The notes beneath the pieces were generated by a model, which searched no databases, had not been told where the DNA came from, and saw only the letters and a program-made list of their open reading frames with translations. This document shows positions 49,001-59,154 of a stretch of 64,000 bases of DNA, in pieces. Made by a program: the position numbers and the translations under genes. Source of the DNA: Oryzias latipes. Lineage: Eukaryota > Chordata > Actinopteri > Beloniformes > Adrianichthyidae. The DNA lies in the NCBI RefSeq assembly GCF_002234675.1, contig NC_019879.2, forward strand, positions 26,348,773 through 26,412,772. The letters are read 5' to 3'. Numbering within the stretch: position 1 is the stretch's first letter; the number at the start of each line of letters is the position of its first letter.

Positions 49001-50273
49001 GTGATCATTTGGACCCCATGGGGCGATATCTTGCGGGGAGCCCCAGGTGGAGGAAGATTGTCAGTGGTATTGCATGACTTCCTTTCCTAATAATTGATTT
49101 CTTCAGACCAAGCTGCTTACCTGTTACAGATTCTGTCTTCCAGCCTGGTGCAGATCAACAATTTAGTTTCTGGTGTCCTTAGACAGCTCTTTGGTCTCAG
49201 CCATAGTGGAGTTTGAGGCTGTGGACAGGTGTCTTTTGTATAGATAATGAGCTCAAACTGGTATTATTAATACAGGTAATGAGTGGAGGACAGAGGATCC
49301 TCTTCCAGAAGATGTTACAGGTCTGTGGGAGCCAGAAATCGTGCTTGTTTGTTGGTGACCAAAACCTTATTTTCCACCATAATACACAAATAAATTATTT
49401 TAAAAATTGACAATGGGATTTTTGAGATTTATTGATGTGATTTGAACTTTAGGCCCATTGTACATAATTCTAAAAAAGAACAAGAAGTTTTCTAGCATTC
49501 GTATATTTGGCTGAATCACCAACTGTAAAGCACAGTAGTGGGGATGTAATGATTTGGGCTTCTGTTTTTGTTTTTTAGAGTTTCCGATTGCAACTTTTTA
49601 ATCTTTAATGAGTTGAATCAGCCACAGAGCTGCAGCCTTTCTTAAAGTTTGGTCTCACAGTCGGAAGCTGTCCTCCTGCAGCAGGTTCCTCAGGGTGTCC
49701 AGGTCTCCCACGTAGGCCGCGTTGTGGAGCCGCATGTCATCCTGCTCCAGAGGTTTGTCGCAGAACTGCTCCTGAAGCCATTCCTTCAGGTTGCGGCCTA
49801 CAGAGCACACTTCCAAACATCAGTTTGAGTTTTCCTTATATATTTAAAACATGAAAGAGCCTAGGCTGCACGACATCTGTCAGTCAAATGTTTTGATCAT
49901 TGGATGTTGGGGCCAGAAGGCACCGCCTAACTTAATGGAGGGATCTGATTGGTCGGTTTATGACTTGAATGCACTAAAGAAAAATTTAGGATTAGAAAGA
50001 TTGGAACATGTTAAATAAAAAAATAGTTTATTTATAGAGACGCTGTTTATTTCTCTATAGACGTCTATGGGAATTTGCGGTACTTCTGGTTCAGTCAGAA
50101 CATCTTATGCCGTCTGCATCAGGGTGACAGATGATGGACGGGTTGGTTGGTGGCGGCTCGCGGCTCGTGCAGACTTGCTCACCTGCAGGGGTGGATGTGG
50201 GCAGGTCGGACACGGTGATGAGCGGAAGGAACCGGATACTGGGCGGTTCGTCCGCGTCCGGACCGTCAGCCAT
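42874..50273 (-). CDS. asb1: asb1, ankyrin repeat and SOCS box protein 1 (five coding exons, complete)
   Basis: Coding exons on the minus strand are 50273-50183, 49797-49659, 47028-46726, 44541-44159 and 43004-42874. They total 1,047 bp, giving 348 residues plus stop; human ASB1 is about 335. Every junction has AG/GT ends and the phases agree (91, 139, 303, 383, 131 bp). ASB proteins are substrate receptors of Cullin-5 ubiquitin ligases: ankyrin repeats bind the substrate and the C-terminal SOCS box binds Elongin B/C and Cul5. Seen here: an N-terminal low-similarity tail (1-31), conserved NLKEWLQEQFCD, ankyrin repeats from about residue 55 to 300 (for example TPLRIAATAGH and GQTALYVAVVNGH), and a C-terminal SOCS box with BC-box LVHLCRIRI and Cul5-box LPVP. 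The ATG has A at -3 and G at +4. Exons 4 and 5 are present a second time about 5 kb further downstream. Identification rests on remembered similarity to human ASB1. Confidence 0.95.
43079..43301 (+). mobile_element. TTAA-flanked MITE, copy 10 (inside unit B)
   Basis: Duplicate of copy 8, offset 5,074. Confidence 0.9.
43306..43559 (-). mobile_element. tRNA-type SINE S1, copy 4 (unit B)
   Basis: Duplicate of copy 3 at offset 5,074. Confidence 0.7.
44159..44541 (-). CDS. asb1: asb1 exon 4 (proximal copy)
   Basis: The acceptor TTTGTAG is followed by ATTTAACGCTGACG; the donor after GAGGCAAAAA is GTGAGT. It encodes residues 179-305, beginning FNADVDMDHQLG, with ankyrin motifs CPLYISAAYHHLQCFRVLL and HGCDVAFVHLLLDHGA. 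This is the copy nearest exon 3, so splicing should use it first. An identical exon lies 5,074 bp downstream. Confidence 0.9.
45024..45236 (-). mobile_element. TTAA-flanked MITE, copy 11 (right boundary of the duplication)
   Basis: Carries AAAGGGGGATAAAGG in the first half but CAGCGCACTATCTAG, CTAGATGACCC and GTGCTTAGGATAACAC in the second. Its right flank (TTACAAGAACTG) is unlike copies 7 and 9. Confidence 0.9.
45841..45910 (-). other. tRNA-like sequence (SINE head or tRNA pseudogene)
   Basis: Reversed, it reads GATGGCTCAGTGG (A-box-like), then GGTCCTGGGTTGAAGACT (B-box-like) 30 bases later. No full cloverleaf could be paired, so not a working tRNA. Confidence 0.4.
46726..47028 (-). CDS. 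asb1: asb1 exon 3 (central ankyrin repeats)
   Basis: The acceptor TTCCAG precedes ACGCATCAATGAG; the donor is CAG/GTGAGC. It encodes residues 78-177, RINEKSVWCCG... to ...EDILQELI. Three ankyrin repeats are visible (TPLRIAATAGH, TALYVAVVNGH, TPLYHAARVGR). It is single copy, outside the 5 kb duplication. Confidence 0.95.
47911..48544 (-). mobile_element. LINE 3' end (clade not assigned)
   Basis: The frame contains GIFHQSVVASTLFSSVVCWG, NRLNKLIRKAGSVIGC and MDNPEHPLHPVL, the C-terminal end of a common fish non-LTR element. An A/T-rich 3' UTR and ATCAATAAAGTATTTCTGATTCTGATTCT tail (given here in pieces: ATCAATAAAG, TTCTGATTCTGATTCT) follow. 5'-truncated. Confidence 0.75.
48545..48588. mobile_element. 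Short hAT-like repeat fragment
   Basis: Reversed, it reads CACACGTGTCAAACTCAAGG ... ATGTCATTTTATGTG, typical of a fish repeat with TGTCAAACTCAAGGCCCG ends. It is wedged between the Tc1 and LINE pieces. Confidence 0.4.
48589..49204 (-). pseudogene. Tc1-like transposase remnant in asb1 intron 2
   Basis: Starts MAETKELSKDTRN at 49,204, then carries stops and frameshifts. A readable stretch (49,008-48,640) has ITRTVNKNPRTTRGDLVNDL, PARLKFAREHLDG, ENVLWSDITKIEPFG and KHGGGNIMLWGC, covering the helix-turn-helix region and the first catalytic Asp (VLWSD). The remainder of the DDE domain is missing. Dead copy. Confidence 0.88.
49659..49797 (-). CDS. asb1: asb1 exon 2
   Basis: The acceptor is CTGTAG and the donor GTGAGA. 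The 139 bp encode residues 32-76, beginning RNLKEWLQEQFCDKPLEQ and continuing MRLHNAAYVGDLDTLRNLLQ, the first ankyrin-type helix pair. It matches human ASB1 almost residue for residue here. Confidence 0.92.
50183..50273 (-). CDS. asb1: asb1 exon 1 (start codon)
   Basis: Starts MADGPDADEPPSIRF and ends in phase 1 at a CAG/GTGAGC donor. An in-frame run continues upstream of the ATG but has no other ATG, so 50273 is the chosen start. This N-terminal tail is poorly conserved with mammals, as expected for the family. Confidence 0.85.
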
Positions 50274-50420
50274 GCTGCACGACTGAACGCAGAGGCGATC
50301 CCGACACACAGACGCAGGGACAGGCGGGGGTCCGGACCAGACAGGAGAGCATAAACAAGCAGGACGGAGTTGACGAAGGCGTCTGCGCAGATCACGGCGT
50401 CACTTCCGGGCTGGCTGTGC
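50274..50420 (-). promoter_or_regulatory. asb1: asb1 5' UTR and proximal promoter with ETS/CRE-like composite
   Basis: The region upstream of the ATG is much richer in CpG than its surroundings. At 50,409-50,398 the minus strand reads CCGGAAGTGACG, an ETS core joined to a CRE half-site, which is common in TATA-less housekeeping promoters. No TATA box was seen. The transcription start is inferred to lie near 50,390. Confidence 0.55.
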
Positions 50421-50949
50421 AGCTTAAAGTGCCAGCGCGGGTTTTAACCAAACCAACTACTGAAAAAAAGGGTTAGATTCACTAAAGATTTTAGAAATAA
50501 ATAAGGGTGAAGTAAAATAAATAAATACAATTTAAAAAAAGCTATTTAACTCAATACATTTTTCAAAATTCACTGTTTCAAGTTGCTGCCATTGAAGGTC
50601 AAACTTTTGAATGGATTTCAGTTCAATTATTAGTCTGCATGGATGACTTATGTATTAAACTTTTAAGTTTGATGAGCTGGAATGTTTACAGTTTAAATAA
50701 CCATAAATTTCCTCTAAGGGATCCTCCACATCGGTGACTGACCCTTCTCAGTGAAAGGGGTCGCTGCAATGGGATCTCCCGGGTCTGACTCTGACTCTTT
50801 TGATTGGATCTGGGGGGTCCTGTGGTAGTGTACTCCGTGAACTTGGGTGGGGGTCACTGATGTGGACATGTCCCCAAAATATCATTTCCCCACTTCAGGA
50901 CAAAGCCAGGTCTCTACATTCTATCATTTCATCACTCTTTATATCATGG

Positions 50950-50956
50950 TGTGCGT

Positions 50957-50993
<37 letters not shown>

Positions 50994-51001
50994 GGGGGGG
51001 G
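50950..51001 (+). repeat. (GT)n tract followed by a G run
   Basis: About 20 GT units, then 12-13 G. Confidence 0.9.
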
Positions 51002-51125
51002 TTGTCGGCACTGTTTGTCTTGTCATCTTGTTTTTAAACTTTATTGTATTTTATGCACAGCACTTTGAGTGACGTGTTGTTGTAAAGGTGCTATATAAAT
51101 AAAGGTTGATTTGATTTGATTTGAA
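51001..51125 (+). mobile_element. L2 3'-end fragment
   Basis: It matches the last ~120 bp of the L2 at 21.1-23.3 kb (TTGTCTTGTCATCTTG through GTGCTATATAAATAAAGG and the TTGAT tail). It is preceded directly by a (GT)n tract and a G run. Confidence 0.85.
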
Positions 51126-51602
51126 ATACCACCTTAAACAAACATAAATAACTCGTGAGACATTTTCTTCTGGGCTTTTAAAGTTAATTTGACAATTCTT
51201 TGAATGTACGTTTGTTTGTTTGTTTATTTTGGATGGCAGCAATTAACAGCTGCCAAAAAAATAAAAATAAAAATTAAAAATAGAGCACCCTGCGAGCCCG
51301 CCTTCACCCAGCAGTAGTTGAGACTGGCTGCTGCGACCCAGTGACCCAGAAGGCATCCAGCAGGTTAAGAGGATGCATGGATAGATTAGATAGTATTAAA
51401 AAAAGTTAACTTCAAGTAAGTATACTTGTATTGCACTGAAAGAGACGACTTTTTGCTAAGGGTTGGTTCTCCAGTGTTGAATTTTCGAGGTGTAAATTGA
51501 TAGATGGAGAAGCAGCTCAAAGCATTACATTTGAGCATCACACCAGGCACATTTAGCAGGAAGTTATAAAATACTCCTGGGGTCTTTAATGTTTCTTTAT
51601 GC

Positions 51603-51935
51603 CCCCTGGGCTGCACAGTGGCACAGGCAGTGGTTGGCGCTCTTGCCTCGCAGCGAAAAAGCGGGGATTGAAATCGCAGCTGGGATCTTTCTGTGTGTAG
51701 TTAGCATGTTCTCCTCGTGCATGTGTGGGTTTGCTCCAGGTGCTCTGGCTTCCTTCCAGAGTCCAAAAAACAAGCTTCATAGGTTAATTAGTGTCTCTAA
51801 ATTGTCGTTAAGTGTGACTGTGAGTGTGTAGCCCTGCAACAGATTGATGGGTTCAGGGTGTACCCCAACTCACCCTACAGTAGCTGGGTTAGCTCCAGGA
51901 ACTCCATGGGGTTCAGCAGGTTCAGAAGATGGATG
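51603..51935 (+). mobile_element. tRNA-type SINE S1, copy 5
   Basis: CAGTGGTTGGCGCTCTTGCC, CATGTTCTCCTCGTGCATG, GGGTGTACCCC and a GATGGAT end. Confidence 0.72.
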
Positions 51936-52156
51936 GATTTATGCCTCACTTTAATACCACCTACCAACTGCTGACTGGACTCAGTCTTGAATCCACTTAA
52001 CAAAGGGCACCTTTAAAATCAGATTTTACCATCTCAGATTTATGTCAGTTTATTGTGTCAGTGTTGTGTAGAGATCAATACATCCTTTATTGACGATCAA
52101 CTGCTCTCTATGGTTTGCTGTGATTATCACACCATAATTATCCCAGAACATTCGCT

Positions 52157-52330
<174 letters not shown>

Positions 52331-52940
52331 AAAAACGACATTCAGAAATAATCTTTATAATACAACATCAAAAAAGGACATCAAAATCATCATCATGGTC
52401 TTCACGGAGGTTTTTCACACAAACATGCAATGGAGACTCAGCCACTTTGTTAAACTCTTGAGAAAGGGTTTTACTTAGAGACATTTCTAGCAGAACCAAG
52501 CGTTGAGGGTAAAACCTCTCTCTGAACCCAGACCGAGAAAACCCCAATCTAAATTCAAGCCACCATACTCTCTTTAGGATTAAGAATAAAGCAAAGATCA
52601 GAACAGTGTGAATACAAGCATCTCTCCCAACATCTCTCCGTACTTCAATTCGGGTCAAACTGGTTCTTAGAGTCGGGTTTTCTACACCCGAATGAGCCTC
52701 TATAAACCCCAACACATGTGGAATCAACTGGGCTGTATGAGAGATCCCTCATGTGTTGACCAGGGAATGTTCCCACTGAAAGGTTCAGAACTTTCTCCTG
52801 GTTTCATGTGAGACCTGAAGAGCTTCCCTCTGCTGGTTTTGTTTGGAGTGAATGAAGGAGAAGTGACTGCTGGTCGATAGTTTGTCCTAATGCTGCTGGA
52901 CCTTCTCGTGAGCTGAGAGGAGATCAAGTTCTGTCAGGAT

Positions 52941-53148
52941 TTAACCCTTGTGCTATCTTAGATGACCCCACCCTTACATTGATGTGTTCTCCCTACCATG
53001 ACAAAGGTGGATAAAGGTAGGTGTCATGTAATCCATGGACACCAGTGAAGATCACAAATCATTGAAGAAAAAAGGTTCAGCGCACTGTCTAGTGGGTCTA
53101 GATGACCCAACTCCCAATGGTAAAGTTCCTAGGATAGCACAAGGGTTA
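52941..53148 (-). mobile_element. TTAA-flanked MITE, copy 12
   Basis: Left end TTAACCCTTGTGCTATC, right end GATAGCACAAGGGTTAG, with a short internal deletion near 53,018. Confidence 0.88.
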
Positions 53149-53415
53149 GAGGAAGTAATCTCTGCAACAATCTGCAAGAAACTTTAGTGCAGCTTTTTTG
53201 TCTAAAAAAAAACTTCCAGGATTGAGCACACAGGACTTAACTGGTTTAGTAGGAGTCCATGGGAAGTGTGTGAAGTCTGTGGGCGATTTCTCAGTGACAA
53301 GAGAAGGGAAGATCAGGGGGGTTGCATATATAACATATGCAGTACTGGTTCATATCATTTCTTTTGTATTCATTCCCTTCCTATGTTTCTTTCCTTTTGT
53401 TTTCATATTCTACTC

Positions 53416-53925
53416 CGTTAAGTCCCTTTCGGGGTCACGGGGCTGCCGCAGCCTATCCCAGCCACTTGTGGGCGATAGAGGTCACCAGTCTGTTGTAGGG
53501 TAGAATGTCCACAATCACACACCCATTCACACTCACACCTATGGACAATTTAGTTGCCAATTAATCTATGAAGCATGTTTTTGGATGGTGGGAGGAAGCT
53601 GGAGATCCAGGAGAGAACCCATGCACGCACGGGGATAACATGTAAACTCCACACAGAAAGGTCCCCCATTGTTGTTTTTTTTTTTTTTTTACTTGTCCTG
53701 TCCAACAGCTGGGCAGACAGATGAGAGCTGAAGGCCTCTTGTGTTGGACATATTTTACTTTTACGACAGGGGTTATGAATCTTCTGGCAAACCAGAGGTA
53801 TGTCTGAAGAAACCCCTGTTATTGTGTTTTCCATGTCCCCCAGCCGGGACTTAAACCGGGAGCCTTCTTGCTGTGAGGAAAGACCGCTAACCACTGCCTG
53901 TGCCACCGTGCAGCCCATGTTTATT
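53416..53925 (-). mobile_element. tRNA-type SINE S1, copy 6, split by an L1-tail insertion
   Basis: The SINE body lies at 53,416-53,668 and its tRNA-like head at 53,835-53,925 (CCCAGCCGGGACTTAAACC). Between them is a poly(A)-tailed insertion with an 8 bp target duplication. Confidence 0.78.
53669..53834 (-). mobile_element. Short L1-tail insertion (severely 5'-truncated) inside a SINE
   Basis: The body matches, in reverse, the last ~150 bp of the L1 at 34.4-34.56 kb (AGACATACCT, ATATGTCCAACACAAGAGGC, GTTGGACAGGACAAGT, poly-A). It is flanked by GTCCCCCA at 53,661-53,668 and 53,835-53,842, an 8 bp target-site duplication, and splits a tRNA-type SINE in two. Confidence 0.88.
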
Positions 53926-54098
53926 TCCTTCAATGCGATATGCATGTTTCACAGTTTTTTGTATGCATCCTTATTTCAAAATAGGATTTGGAACCATTCC
54001 AATAAAGCATGTTTTGCTTAAAGTAACTGCTCTTCTTCATAAAAGTTTGAACATGTGAAGTGTAGGACCGCCCAGCTTCTCACCATCAGTGAGTCGTT

Positions 54099-54102
54099 TT
54101 GT

Positions 54103-54133
<31 letters not shown>

Positions 54134-54137
54134 GGGG
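54099..54137 (+). repeat. (GT)n followed by ~20 G
   Basis: GT tract running into one long G homopolymer, prone to slippage. Confidence 0.9.
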
Positions 54138-54879
54138 TAAAACACACCAGACAGGCATGTAGCTGTGGGTTTATGCAGCATGATGACAGACACTGATATC
54201 CTGCTGCTGCTCTAAAAATAAACACACAGGTCACCAGAGCCACGCGTGTCCATAAGTGGACAGGTTGCATGCAGACCTCCTGCTCTGTGCATCAAAAGTG
54301 ATGGAAACAGGAAAGCAAAACTGAAGAATTCAAATATGGGAGCCAGTTTAACAGCTCACCTTGAGTAAATAATCCTCTTCTGGAATCTGGTGTGGTGGGA
54401 CATGCTTTACTAAAAACCTGTACAAGGGGCCCGCACAAAAGATCAAGGTCGTAGACCGCTCGGTGAGCCCATAGAGAGAAAAAGTTCATGCAGTTTTTTT
54501 TCCACGAGCATGCTGTGCGCGACAGGACTTATATAAGACACAGGGGCAAGCAAGGGCTAAGTAGGTGAGAAGACAGGGACATTGCATGGATATTTCGGTT
54601 ATTTTTCCCAAATCCTGCGCACTGCTCAAGAAGCCCTTTGGTGCCATTCCTGTGATAAGTGCGCGCTCCTTGCACACAACCTATTAGAAATGAGGAAATT
54701 AAACAGAGTGTAGTTTATGTGGACATCCTACAGTTACTTATGCATTGCCTGTGCATGCAGAATTTGCATTTGGTCAGTAGGGAGCCAGTATGCGTAGCAC
54801 CTTACTAATGAGTGTGGTGTGAGAGCAGCATGTAACAGCATCACCCACAGATCATGAATGCATGCCATTTCCGTTAGCC

Positions 54880-55080
54880 TGAAGCTAGGTTTATACCGTC
54901 CTCGGCATGTGCATCCATTGAGCACCTCCAATAAAAGTATGTATATGCGCATTTTGGACTTCCATGTTCAAAACTCCCGCATTCACAAGAAAGTTTCTAT
55001 GATTGTTTTTAAGCTCTACATGCAAAATGTATGGCCATTACTTGCATGTTGCAAGGTAAACCAGGATGAACTTTGACTAA
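54880..55080 (+). repeat. Dispersed repeat Y, copy 2
   Basis: GAGCACCTCCAATAAAAGTATG through GATGAACTTTGACTAATTGAA. Forms a direct pair with the next copy, about 310 bp apart. Confidence 0.55.
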
Positions 55081-55184
55081 TTGAATTTGCCGTTTTTATT
55101 CTTTGAAGTGCAAATAATTTGAAAATTGATGAAGGAGAAATTAATGACTGCAGTCGGTGCACGACTGGAATGCACAACAAACGC

Positions 55185-55400
55185 AGCATTGAGCTATGTT
55201 CACACTGTCTTTGGCAAATGACCACCTCCAATGAAAAGTCTGTGTAAGCATGTGTATCTGCTCATTTTGGGCTTCTGGCTTTAAAACTCTCGCGTTTTGG
55301 AGCTCTGCGTACGACATGCAAGTCCATAAATGCACACTGAAAGTTAAATCAGGTTGAACTTTGACCAATCAGGAAGTTCAATTTAGTAGTGACATTTGGA
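55185..55400 (+). repeat. Dispersed repeat Y, copy 3
   Basis: TGTTCACACTGTC, ACCTCCAATGAAAAGTCTG, ATTTTGGGCTTC, TTGAACTTTGACCAATCAGG: same order as the copy at 54,880. Confidence 0.6.
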
Positions 55401-57778
55401 TGGTGTCCCTGTAACGGTGTGAGCGCTTCTGTCTACGACCCTCCATTGGCCCGGGTTACCCAAAAACCTGCCGCACCCCACCCGTACGGGTCAACCCCCC
55501 CTAAGGGTGCATGTGACTAAGGCTTGAAGTCAATTCTTCTCTCTGAAGCAATAAGACTGTCCAGTAAATCTGTAACTCTTGTCTGTTAGAAGCAAAACTC
55601 AAGAGACAAACGTTTATTCCAACAGACCATTTATTTCACTCCACTACAAAATTATAGAATTATTTCCAGTATAATACATTCTTCAAATATACATATTGTA
55701 CACTTATAGAGAAACTATGTGTTATAGTTTGTTGGGCGATTGCTTGTTGGTTCAGGAAATAAGGAAGTTTTTCCCCTAAAGTCTTTTGTTCACAAATACA
55801 TCTTTAAAAATCATTTTGTATTTCTCAATTTAAAAAGCAATCTTCCAGTCTATTTTATGGCTTTTTATGTTTTCCACAGAATAAAGGTGTTTCAGTGAAT
55901 GACAAAAAAAAAGACAACAAGTATAACATTTGTTTCAGTTTACAGAACTTGTTTCTCTGTTGGCAAAAACAGCAAGAAGGAGGCTTCAGAAGACTCGACT
56001 GTGTTTCTTTTTTAGGGAAGATGTGCAAAGTAAATTCAGACCAAACATCTGAAAAATATTAGTATAGCATAGTATGACAAACAAAACATTTAGGAAGATA
56101 AAGTTTTTGGGAGAAAAAGGACCTTAATTTATACTTTGGTTATGTTTTGAGTTATTTGAATTTCAACGGTCTGTGGATGATAAAAGCTCATTTTTTACCC
56201 CTGAAAATTGTAGAAAATTCCTTTAATATAATAGAAAATTCCTGTATACGAACATGAAATCAAAAATATTAGAGCATTTTTAAGTCTGAATTTTCCGTTC
56301 CAGCTTTTAGATTTGTTGAAACAAACATCCACAAACTTCACAAATAACAGGAACAACAAATCTGATTTTGAAACCCAAATGGTGTTTGCACGGCTTTACT
56401 TGAATGAATGAGCATGTCCAAATATTTTTCTCTCGTCAACACCAGGCTGCGGTAAGGACTTGACGCTTGCCGGCCAAAAATGAACGTGTTTACATAGAAA
56501 TCTGGTGAAGTATGTCAAGTCATCACATCTGAAAAAAAAAGGTCAGGGTTGCAGTAAAAATACCGGATTACATTCAGGGACACGTTCAGAATTTCACAGC
56601 TTTTTCTGCATCCTCCAGGAGGCGGAAGGAAGAACATTTAGCCGTTTTCAGTCTGAAGTGTAATTTTACCTACACAGGTAAAATGAATTACTGCTAAAAG
56701 AAAACTATTTAACAATAAGTGGACTTTTTGTTTTATATACTTGCTTAATCTGGCCAAAAGGTGGGGGTCAAATCAGGGTCAGTCAATGAAAACCAGATTG
56801 TTTACCGTTTGTAAAATTGGTTTATAGTGTTTTTGTCAAATTTACATTTCTTTCTTTCCAATTTTCAATTTTTTTTTCGACTTTCAATCTGTACTTTTGA
56901 GTTTAAATCTGTTTTTAAGTCCATTTTTCTGTTTTTATTCACTTTAAGCCGATCCTGACTTGACTCCATAAAAAAAAGTTTCCTCTAAAAGTGTTAAAGT
57001 CTCTTGGGCACATCAAGGCGTCTTTTTAGATATTTGAAACAGATAGAGAGAGTTTTGTTTTTTTAAGTTGGTTCTGTAAATAGCATCAAACAGCAACTCC
57101 CCCAAACACACTCCTCAAAGTGCAGCAGTGCTTTCAGAGCGGCAGAATCACACGAGACAGACTTTCAAGCGTTAAGGAAATCATTTCTGCAAATGAAAAT
57201 CCTTTATTTCCTTTTTCTTTGCCTTTTAGAAGATCTACAATAATAAACACTCACCTGGAAAACTGAAAGGAACCGTTTGAAATCTGACCTGCTGCCAGTA
57301 AACTGAGTATGTTCAAGCTAAATGTTGAGATTCAAAGGAAAAAAGAGAAGTGTTCGTACAAGTAACTATAAAAATATGCATTTATTGATCTCTCTTTTTT
57401 TTTTACATTTATTGGTTATAAACTAATGAGACAAACCTCACACATGGAAGCAGTGGCTGCTGTGCAGTTAAACAACGGTCCCTGTTCACGTCTGCGAGCT
57501 GCAGCGGCTCGTTCGACGAAGGCACCATCACAGAGCAGGGACCCAACATGTCCGTGTGCAGACACTGACAGCATGGATCATCTGTCAGGATTATCAGCAT
57601 CCTCTTCCATCATCATCTCATCACTGAGGAATGATGGAAACTCTCTCAAGAACAGCTCAGCTCTTCTTCTTCTATGCTCCTCCTCCAGTTCTGACGTTTC
57701 CTTCTGTCCAACATGAACCCCAGGAGGCTTAGGGGCTGAGAATCGCAGCGAAGGTTCTGGGTTTCTTTATGTTTTCCC

Positions 57779-57938
57779 TCATTTCTTGTAAAAGGCTCCA
57801 GCCAGCATCTTCTGGATGAGCTCTTCGTTTTTCAGAACGTTTGCCTTCATGGAATAATTTTGATCCTGCTGGTCCTTGATTTGCTGCTCCAGCTCCACCA
57901 GTTCAGCTTTCAGAGGTTCCAGAACTCGTTCAGTTTCC
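57779..57938 (-). CDS. traf3ip1: traf3ip1 terminal coding exon
   Basis: The acceptor GATGCAG precedes GGAAACTGAACG. It encodes 52 residues with a long alpha-helical heptad pattern ([16 protein letters not shown]) and stops at TGA 57,781-57,779. The 3' UTR continues leftwards; candidate minus-strand AATAAA motifs near 57,378 and 55,620 cannot be ranked by eye. Confidence 0.92.
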
Positions 57939-58990
57939 CTGCATCAAAAAAAGGAATTACATGTTATCACAAACACACACAACACGTCGTTCCTTCTTTA
58001 TTTTCTGTGCATAGAAAATAATAATCTGTCCTGCAGCAGTCCTGGACTGCACACACCATTTTAATGTCACTATTTTTCTATCACACTGTGTGTTTGAGAG
58101 AAAATATATTCAAAAACTCACCAAAACTCGCACCTACTATTTTCTTTTTTAAATTATTATTATGGGGTGGCCACAGGACCTATGGCTTGTGGGAGATTTG
58201 CGTGAGAAATTTGGCAATTTTCACATTTTCCCACAAAATGGGAAAAGAAAACTTTTCTTCGAGCGACCTTCACAAAAATTCCCAAACACACTGCCGGCTT
58301 ACTGAGGTTTGTTGACCTTTGACCTCAGGAAGAGGCTACCATCTTCACTTTTCACCTCCTAAGGATTTCAATCTATTCAGTCCTAACCTCTCCAGCATCA
58401 TTAGGAAGCTTCTCGGAAAAAAGTTTGCAGATGGTGAATGGCGTTAAGCGTGGAGAGCTCGCAAAAGCAAATTTTAGGGCATGAGTCAGATGCCTCAGGC
58501 TGAATGAAACATTACGACATACAATGACCATATTAGGACCTTTGTTTTATTAGGAAAGTGGGCGTAGTTAACAAAAAACCTCTGCTTTAAGGAAACCTAA
58601 AATGAGATTTATTTCTCATTAAGTCTGCAATAATTCAGAGATCAAAAACATGTTTTCAGGTTAATTGGTTTCATGAATTTGGCTACAGTCTACTTGGTCG
58701 GTCTGTTTAATAAAATATTTTAAACGTCAACCCCAAACATTAAACGGCGTGCTTTGTTTGCAGCATCCTAACCTCTGTTCCTGAAGCAAAGCCTCTGCGC
58801 ATTCTTTGTTCTCCTTCCGCCAGCGCTGCACCTCGGCCCGCATGGCGTCCATGTCCTCCAGCGTGTACTCCATGAGTTTAGCCAAGAACTGGTAATTGTG
58901 GCACAAGCTCTGAATGAATGAGCGAAGCTTCTCCACCTCTTTTGTTGCCATCTCCCGTTTTTTCTGAAGTGCTGCGTCAGACACCAAACT
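57779..58990 (-). CDS. traf3ip1: traf3ip1 (IFT54), last two coding exons; 5' part outside the window
   Basis: Two coding exons, 58990-58773 (218 bp) and 57938-57779 (160 bp, TGA), are joined through a split AGG codon. The first reads [20 protein letters not shown] and later [20 protein letters not shown]. The second reads [20 protein letters not shown] and ends [11 protein letters not shown]. This is the C-terminal coiled coil of TRAF3IP1/IFT54, an IFT-B ciliary transport subunit that pairs with IFT20 through this region and also binds microtubules. Similarity to human is strong from SLFESAWKK-like to VKANILKNEE-like segments (recalled). Upstream exons should lie to the right. A degenerate L2 copy and other repeats sit in the intron preceding these exons. 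asb1 follows about 7.5 kb downstream on the same strand, as in human. Confidence 0.93.
58150..58345 (-). repeat. Dispersed repeat Z, copy 2
   Basis: Reverse-oriented relative of 4,820-5,035, lying in the traf3ip1 intron between its last two exons. Confidence 0.65.
58773..58990 (-). CDS. traf3ip1: traf3ip1 penultimate coding exon
   Basis: The acceptor TTTCAG at 58,996-58,991 and donor AG/GTTAGG at 58,773 flank 72 codons plus two bases. The sequence is heptad-rich and charged, as expected of a coiled coil. Confidence 0.92.
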
Positions 58991-59154
58991 CTGAAAGAGA
59001 ATATTGAGAGAGACGTTTGTGGAAGTGCAAGGTTTGACACACGTTCAAAAATTCACCAAATTCAAATATTAGTTCACGACTGAAATAAATTTGATTTAAA
59101 AAAAAAAATATATATATACACATCTATATTTATATATATATAATTTTTTTACTA

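Larger units (their letters stand above)
53926..57778. other. Region between asb1 promoter side repeats and traf3ip1; includes traf3ip1 3' UTR
   Basis: Apart from repeat Y and a GT/G tract, 55.6-57.7 kb is AT-rich and low in repeats, fitting the 3' UTR and 3' flank of traf3ip1. No further exon was seen. Confidence 0.4.
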
